Shown here piece by piece: positions 7,045 to 11,153 of a stretch of DNA of 11,153 bases (position 1 is the first letter of the stretch; each line of letters starts with the position of its first letter). The translations under genes were made by a program, and so were the position numbers. The stretch comes from Candidatus Sabulitectum sp. (GTDB lineage Bacteria > Fermentibacterota > Fermentibacteria > Fermentibacterales > Fermentibacteraceae), in assembly GCA_023145935.1 (NCBI GenBank), contig JAGLDB010000052.1, forward strand, positions 1 through 11,153. Reading direction: 5' to 3'. A model generated the notes under the pieces. The model made no database searches. It was given only the letters and a program-made list of their open reading frames with translations, and was not told the origin of the DNA.

Positions 7045-8826
7045 ATGTGTTCAGTTCAATTGCTTCAACTCCCCCTGCATCCCCAGTCAGCATGGGAACC
7101 CACAGGAAATATACCGCTGGCTTCAGCCATTCTCGCTGCATCGGCAGCTCTGCCTCTTGAATCCATATTTCCCGGAGAATTACTGAATACTCTTGGTGAC
7201 ACAGCTCTCCTTCAGGAAATAAAACGAAGAGACCCCGAACTTCTGGGTGTAACACTGTACATGTGGAACAGAGAGAGAACTCTGCACCTGCTGCGGGAAC
7301 TGAAGGATTGGAAACCCGGATTGATGGTAGTGGCAGGAGGTCCGGAAGTTACTCAGGACAACCATTTGCTTCTGGCTGAACCATCAATAGATCTGTTCGT
7401 TGCCGGTGAAGGAGAGTCATTCGCATCAGATGTTCTTTCACCGGAAAAGCTCAGATGCATTCTCGAATCCGGAACAAAGCTTCTGGGGCCTGTGGTCGAT
7501 ACCGATCCGCCTGATCACTGGCCGGATCCTTACAAAATGGGATACATCACCCCGCTGCCAGGTGGCTCGGTTCACATTGAAACGCAGAGAGGTTGCATGA
7601 GTCTTTGCTCTTACTGCGCTTACAGAAGAACCTCACCTGTACCAAGATTGATCTCCGCCGATAAAGTTCTGAACAAAATCAAAATGTTGCACGAAATGGG
7701 TGCAGGGGAACTGGTCTTTCTCGATCCCACTTTTAACAGCAGGCCTGACCTGAAAATTCTTCTTGAGGGAATGTCAAATCTGGGTCTTGACTGCTTTGCT
7801 GAGGTCAGAAGCGACTTGATCCACTCTTCTAAAACTACCGATGCTCTTGCCGGGGCTGGATTCAGCAGCCTGGAGGTGGGACTGCAGACCATGAGCACCG
7901 AGGTTCTTCATTCAATAGGCAGGGGAGGAAATCCACTTTCGATCCTGAAAGGCGCTTCACTGTTAAAGCAAAGTGGTATTACTCCCATAATGGATCTTAT
8001 TCTTGGTCTTCCCGGCGATGACCCTGCAAATATAGAGCAGGCAGCCAGGGAACTGGTCTCACGGGACCTGCATGATCAGGTGCAGACTTTCTGCCTTTCT
8101 GTTCTTCCTGGAACCGAGCTTAGAGCAAATGCAAAAGAACTCGGCATAGAATATGAAGACAAACCTCCTTACTCCATGACACGATCAGGTCCGTACTCGA
8201 TCCAAAATCTTCTTCAGGCACGAGAAAATGTTTCCGACATACTTGGCTACGATGCAGACCCGCCTCCAAGACCTGTTCTCTCCGATTCCTTTCCCGGTAT
8301 GGAAACTTTCAGCCCCGAAAAAGGACTGACACAAGAGTCTCCTTCAGTGCGACATGGAGTGCTGCGCATAAACACTGTTGATGCCTGGACACACAGGAAT
8401 TCAATACTGAATAAGGTTAGAGAAAGGCGCGAGAAAGACCCATACTGCCCGCTGGATGTGGTGATCCAGTCAGATTGCATTTTTCCTCTTGACCTTATAG
8501 ACATGCTCCTGAATATCAAGGAACCCCAATGCTACACAAGTGCCAGAGCAAAGATCTATCAGTTGCCCGGTCTTTTAAGAATTGCTGTTGTCATGGCTGC
8601 TTCCACAAACAGGGAATGGTTGGCTGAATGTTCTGGAATTGCCCTGACTGTGGTAAGATCAGATTCTGCGGTAGCTCTTCCCGGAGGCCAGGTGGGGCTG
8701 TTGCTTAAGGGTAACCATGATCTGGACAGTTTAAGCGCCTTGTATTCGGAGGCTCCTCATCTGATATTCTTCGCCAGGAAAGACCTTGAGATCCTCTGGA
8801 ATCTTGATGTGCTGGATCTTGGATAA
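7045..8826 (+). CDS. Radical SAM protein with N-terminal B12-binding-like domain
   Basis: The 593-residue protein has three parts. Residues 1-130 resemble the Rossmann-like B12-binding region of this class (LLQLPLHPQSAWEPTGNIPLA, ELLGVTLYMWNRERTL, VVAGGPEV, FVAGEGE), but no DxHxxG cobalamin-ligand motif is visible, so cofactor binding is uncertain. Residues about 175-395 are the radical SAM core: ETQRGCMSLCSYCAYRR holds the CX3CX2C cluster (Cys184, 188, 191) that binds [4Fe-4S] and SAM, followed by EVGLQTMSTEVL and LILGLPGDD. The last ~190 residues match nothing I recognise. ATG at 7045 is preferred; an in-frame TTG at 7039 would overlap the preceding stop. No clear Shine-Dalgarno sequence precedes it, and the 2-nt gap suggests coupling. 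Its substrate is unknown; related proteins modify metabolites, lipids or cofactors. Confidence 0.87.
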   Translation: MCSVQLLQLPLHPQSAWEPTGNIPLASAILAASAALPLESIFPGELLNTLGDTALLQEIKRRDPELLGVTLYMWNRERTLHLLRELKDWKPGLMVVAGGPEVTQDNHLLLAEPSIDLFVAGEGESFASDVLSPEKLRCILESGTKLLGPVVDTDPPDHWPDPYKMGYITPLPGGSVHIETQRGCMSLCSYCAYRRTSPVPRLISADKVLNKIKMLHEMGAGELVFLDPTFNSRPDLKILLEGMSNLGLDCFAEVRSDLIHSSKTTDALAGAGFSSLEVGLQTMSTEVLHSIGRGGNPLSILKGASLLKQSGITPIMDLILGLPGDDPANIEQAARELVSRDLHDQVQTFCLSVLPGTELRANAKELGIEYEDKPPYSMTRSGPYSIQNLLQARENVSDILGYDADPPPRPVLSDSFPGMETFSPEKGLTQESPSVRHGVLRINTVDAWTHRNSILNKVRERREKDPYCPLDVVIQSDCIFPLDLIDMLLNIKEPQCYTSARAKIYQLPGLLRIAVVMAASTNREWLAECSGIALTVVRSDSAVALPGGQVGLLLKGNHDLDSLSALYSEAPHLIFFARKDLEILWNLDVLDLG

Positions 8827-8844
8827 AATAGAGGGAGGAATAAA

Positions 8845-9321
8845 ATGAGTCTGGTAACAATGCTGCTGTTTGCCTCTTTGCATCCTGAGATCGATATGGA
8901 TCGTGCGATCGTATGGGAAGATGCAACCAGGATAGTGTATGAATTCGGTGATTCATCGGTACCGCCACCATACCATCGAAGCTTTGTCATTTCCGTAACC
9001 GGTGAGAATGCCACGGTAGTTGTGGACAGCTATGGAGAAATACTAGCGGATGAATCATATCCCATAACTCAGAAGCAATTCAATCTGGTGCTGAAGGCCC
9101 TGGCAACATCGGATATGAGTACCATTCAGGAAGGGGAATCTCCAGACTGTACCGGAGGAACCACTGAAACAGTCTCTGTATACATAAATGCGGAAAGAGT
9201 ATTACACGGATGGGTTTACCACTGTGGCGGTGAAAACTTCGGCACACTGCTTGGCGGTGTGAACATTGTTGCCGAAGCTGTTTGCAGCTTGATTCCGGAT
9301 CTGGCACAGTTGAGAGAATAG
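8845..9321 (+). CDS. Small hypothetical protein, possibly exported
   Basis: This 158-aa product is not a family I can name. A short hydrophobic N-terminus (SLVTMLLFASLHP, 2-14) without basic residues could be a minimal signal peptide, similar in style to that of the DUF1028 protein in this window. The body alternates beta-like stretches (TRIVYEF, RSFVISVTG, NATVVVDSYG, TVSVYINAERVLHGWVYHCGG) and ends in a probable helix (IVAEAVCSLIPDLAQL). Cys102 (DCTGG) and Cys127 (HCGG) might form a disulfide; Cys147 is a third. A strong site, GGGAGG at 8833-8838, lies 6 nt before the ATG, and the gene starts 18 nt after the radical SAM stop, so it is probably the last gene of the operon. Its role is unknown. 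Confidence 0.75.
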   Translation: MSLVTMLLFASLHPEIDMDRAIVWEDATRIVYEFGDSSVPPPYHRSFVISVTGENATVVVDSYGEILADESYPITQKQFNLVLKALATSDMSTIQEGESPDCTGGTTETVSVYINAERVLHGWVYHCGGENFGTLLGGVNIVAEAVCSLIPDLAQLRE

Positions 9322-9375
9322 TAGCAACTACCTCGTGTTTATTAATGAAATCGAATTCAAGTAGCTCAGAATTCC

Positions 9376-9459
9376 AAAAAAATGCGACAAGTAGTAAAGT
9401 ATTCCTTTACAACTGAATGGCATTGCAGTTCAATGGTTTGTAAAGAATTCATCGCATTT
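9376..9459 (-). terminator. Nested inverted-repeat structure, probable terminator of hsdR-ygjP
   Basis: Outer arms AAATGCGA (9380-9387) and TCGCATTT (9452-9459) enclose an inner pair CTTTACAA (9405-9412)/TTGTAAAG (9438-9445) and a small hairpin CATTG (9421-9425)/CAATG (9431-9435). GTAAAG at 9394-9399 can compete for CTTTAC. On the minus strand the outer stem is followed by a run of seven T (complement of 9376-9382), which fits termination of the metallopeptidase transcript. On the plus strand the trailing tract is only TTTC, so termination of the operon there is less certain. The rest of 9322-9462 shows no gene. Confidence 0.5.
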
Positions 9460-9462
9460 CAT

Positions 9463-10176
9463 TCAAGCCATTGTCAATTCAAGTTTGTGCTTTATTTTTT
9501 CCCAGTTTGGAATCATAGATTCCAGTAAATTGTAGAATTCTCTGCTGTGATCGTTAAACAATAAGTGACAGAGTTCATGGGTAACCACATAGTCAATGCA
9601 TTCAGGTGGGGCTTTGATCAATTCAGGATTCAACATGATTACTGAGTTATTTGAAAGACTTCCCCACCTGTTTTTCATTCGTCTGATCTGAAGGACAGGT
9701 TTTTCAACTCCACGGCTTTCAAAAAGAAGCCAGCATCTAACAAGGCTCTCATTAAAATGATGTAATGCCTTCTGGGAATACCAATTCTCCATCAATGCCA
9801 TTGTTTTTCTCTGGCTGCAATCATTTCTGCATGAAACTAGAAAAGTCCCCCTGGTAAGTTTAACCTGATCAAGCTCTCTATTTGAAACCTTCAAGAGGTA
9901 GCGTCTTCCAAGATACAGATGCGTTTCCCCACTGATGTATCTTCTTTCCGGGGTCCTAGGAGTGAACTGCTGGAAATATCTGATCTGTTTCAGTATCCAT
10001 CTGGCTCGTTTCCGAAGTTTGAGTTCAATACCGGGTAGCTGGGAGGAACAGGGAGCCTTTACCACAATTGAGCAGTCAGGATGCACAGCAATCTCAAGGG
10101 TTTTTCTATCACTTGGAAGCAAATAGTACTCAATTCTCTCACTGCCATACTGCAGGTAATGAAAGTTACCACTCAT
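9463..10176 (-). CDS. YgjP-like zinc metallopeptidase (COG1451/DUF45, M48-like)
   Basis: The 237-aa protein carries the YgjP/DUF45 signature: YVVTHELCHLLFNDHSREFY gives the HExxH zinc site (His200, Glu201, His204) with His210 as likely third ligand, preceded by RRMKNRWGSLS (165-175), the conserved KxRWGS motif. The N-terminal half (about 10-115) is the usual beta-rich region of the family, and length is typical. No signal peptide or membrane segment is visible, so it is cytoplasmic. Its ATG overlaps the hsdR stop by one base (TGATG), with no strong Shine-Dalgarno sequence, so it is probably translated by coupling. Genes of this family are often found next to type I restriction hsdR genes, where their role is poorly understood; proteolysis related to the restriction complex is a guess. 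All visible metal-site residues are intact. Confidence 0.92.
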   Translation of the reverse strand: MSGNFHYLQYGSERIEYYLLPSDRKTLEIAVHPDCSIVVKAPCSSQLPGIELKLRKRARWILKQIRYFQQFTPRTPERRYISGETHLYLGRRYLLKVSNRELDQVKLTRGTFLVSCRNDCSQRKTMALMENWYSQKALHHFNESLVRCWLLFESRGVEKPVLQIRRMKNRWGSLSNNSVIMLNPELIKAPPECIDYVVTHELCHLLFNDHSREFYNLLESMIPNWEKIKHKLELTMA

Positions 10177-11153
10177 CAGAAACTTCTGTGTCTGGCGACT
10201 TGCATTGTTTTCTCAATTATTCTGTCCATCTCCTCTGGGGACAGCTTAACTCCCCTGACATGTTTAACTTCATCATAGAGATAGTCATCAATGTCATTAA
10301 TGGCCTTATTCCGGGCATCTTCATCATCCCAGAAGCTTACCTTCCTGTAGGAATCCAGAATCACCTTGAAAGCAATCGCAGTGTCAGCCACTATTTCATC
10401 AAGTTCAACCACTGTTAATTCATGGCTCTCGAAGAATGGCTTCAGCACCCCAAAATAGGCCATGGCATCCTCATTGTTTCCAAGCTTGTCAGGAACATCA
10501 TCGTGTACTTTACCCACAACCTTGTTCCTTATCTCAAGGACCTTATCCAGATAATCAAGATCGGAAAGTCTCTTGGCTCTGAAGTCATCAATAGCTTGCT
10601 GAATCAGCTTGGAGAACCTTTCGTAGAAAGCTGGATCCTCATCCATTTTATCGGTAACAACCTTTCTGGTAGCATGAGCAATAGTATCTGCCTTGGATGC
10701 GGTAGTTCGCTTGCTGTCATACACGCCATGATCTTCTTTTACCTGTTTGAATGTTTTCTCGTCAAAGATGTTCACCGGTTCATTGAGCTGTATTACTTCA
10801 TGAGCCAGTATCTGAGTGTCAAGTAGTTTTCTAATTTTAGGCTCATAATCCCTGTAATCAATTGCCTCGGCATAGCGAATTTTAACGGCGTTTTTAAGCG
10901 CCTGAAATTTGTGCAAATCATTCTTGTATCGAATTATTATTTCATCAGAAGTCTCCAGCAAGAATTTATCTGAGGAAAAAGCGATTGCAAGTGTTTTGCT
11001 GTAGTCAGTTAAACGATGATAGAACTCTTCCCGTACTGAATCATCACCAAGCAGTATCTCATAAGCTTCCTCATCATAGGAATGCTTAACAGTCTTGAAT
11101 ACATCCCACAAGTCAGAGTACTTCTGTGGTAGCTTCCCAATCTCTAAAGCAAC
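10176..11153 (-). CDS. hsdR: Type I restriction endonuclease subunit R, C-terminal part; partial, runs off right edge
   Basis: The frame is open from the right edge to the TGA at 10176-10178, giving the last 325 residues. An in-frame TTG at 11111 is not a start: the 14 codons before it (VALEIGKLPQKYSD) continue typical HsdR sequence, so the nuclease and helicase domains lie outside the window. The visible part matches the C-terminal helical region of HsdR (DUF3387/HindI-type C-terminal domain): LPQKYSDLWDVFK, DEEAYEILLGDD, REEFYHRLTDYSKTLAIA, NEPVNIFDEKTF, SKADTIAHATRKVVTDKMDE, DPAFYERFSKLIQ and INDIDDYLYDEV. In the complex this region contacts the HsdM/HsdS methyltransferase core. HsdM and HsdS would be expected beyond the right edge. 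Sampled lines are about 42-45% GC against 53-65% in sampled lines of the transporter/radical SAM operon, which fits acquisition by transfer. Confidence 0.93.
   Translation of the reverse strand, partial: VALEIGKLPQKYSDLWDVFKTVKHSYDEEAYEILLGDDSVREEFYHRLTDYSKTLAIAFSSDKFLLETSDEIIIRYKNDLHKFQALKNAVKIRYAEAIDYRDYEPKIRKLLDTQILAHEVIQLNEPVNIFDEKTFKQVKEDHGVYDSKRTTASKADTIAHATRKVVTDKMDEDPAFYERFSKLIQQAIDDFRAKRLSDLDYLDKVLEIRNKVVGKVHDDVPDKLGNNEDAMAYFGVLKPFFESHELTVVELDEIVADTAIAFKVILDSYRKVSFWDDEDARNKAINDIDDYLYDEVKHVRGVKLSPEEMDRIIEKTMQVARHRSF

Noticed and set aside
9353..9450. Three GAATTC sites (9353, 9369, 9445) as a repeat or recognition-site cluster
   Set aside because: The surrounding bases do not repeat and the region is AT-rich, so chance is a sufficient explanation; the recognition sequence of the type I system depends on HsdS, which is not visible.
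10422..10826. 134-aa plus-strand open frame
   Set aside because: Antisense to the well-matched HsdR C-terminal domain, with no supporting signal.
11109..11111. TTG as a start codon making a stand-alone 311-aa protein
   Set aside because: The same frame stays open to the window edge and the preceding residues match HsdR, so the gene is cut by the window rather than starting here.
1..11153. CRISPR array, tRNA, rRNA or transposase
   Set aside because: No regularly spaced repeats, cloverleaf-like sequence, conserved rRNA stretches or transposase motifs were seen on either strand; subtle cases could be missed without a search tool.

Overview
The window looks like a chromosomal segment of a Gram-negative (diderm), probably uncultured bacterium. 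A secreted OmpA-type protein with an N-terminal barrel and carboxypeptidase-regulatory-like domains, an ATP-dependent PEP carboxykinase, a DUF1028 protein and a radical SAM enzyme with a B12-binding-like N-terminus suggest the FCB group (a Fermentibacteria/Aegiribacteria-like or related candidate phylum). That placement is a weak inference from protein style only. Genes are dense, start sites mostly carry strong GGAGG-type Shine-Dalgarno sequences, and several genes overlap.

Left part, all on the minus strand. A DUF1028 (Ntn-hydrolase-like) gene with the start of a C-terminal TPR runs off the left edge (1-895). It follows ompA (994-2931), from which it is separated by a perfect 12-bp terminator hairpin. 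ompA has a good sigma70-like promoter and a 25-bp dyad at the predicted 5' end of its mRNA. Further right is pckA (3184-4839), with its own terminator hairpin.

Middle part, plus strand, divergent from pckA. Four tightly spaced genes look like an operon: a UMF1/Atg22-like MFS transporter (GTG start at 4972), a polytopic membrane protein overlapping it by 8 nt, a B12-type radical SAM protein starting 2 nt after the membrane gene's stop, and a small exported cysteine-containing protein. The ~130-bp divergent pckA/MFS region contains a 9-bp-arm dyad. The operon's function cannot be read from sequence; a transporter, a membrane protein and a radical SAM enzyme are compatible with making or moving a small molecule.

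Right part, minus strand and convergent with the operon. This is the C-terminal part of a type I restriction HsdR subunit (cut by the right edge) followed, through a TGATG stop/start overlap, by a YgjP-type zinc metallopeptidase. The pair looks lower in GC than the core genes. The convergent junction (9322-9462) holds a nested inverted-repeat structure ending in a T-run that reads as the terminator of the hsdR-ygjP transcript.

No tRNA, rRNA, CRISPR array, transposase or integrase was seen. The most interesting points are the hsdR-metallopeptidase coupling, the uncharacterised transporter/membrane/radical SAM operon, the 5'-end dyad of ompA, and the DUF1028 protein whose candidate nucleophile sits directly after a minimal signal peptide.
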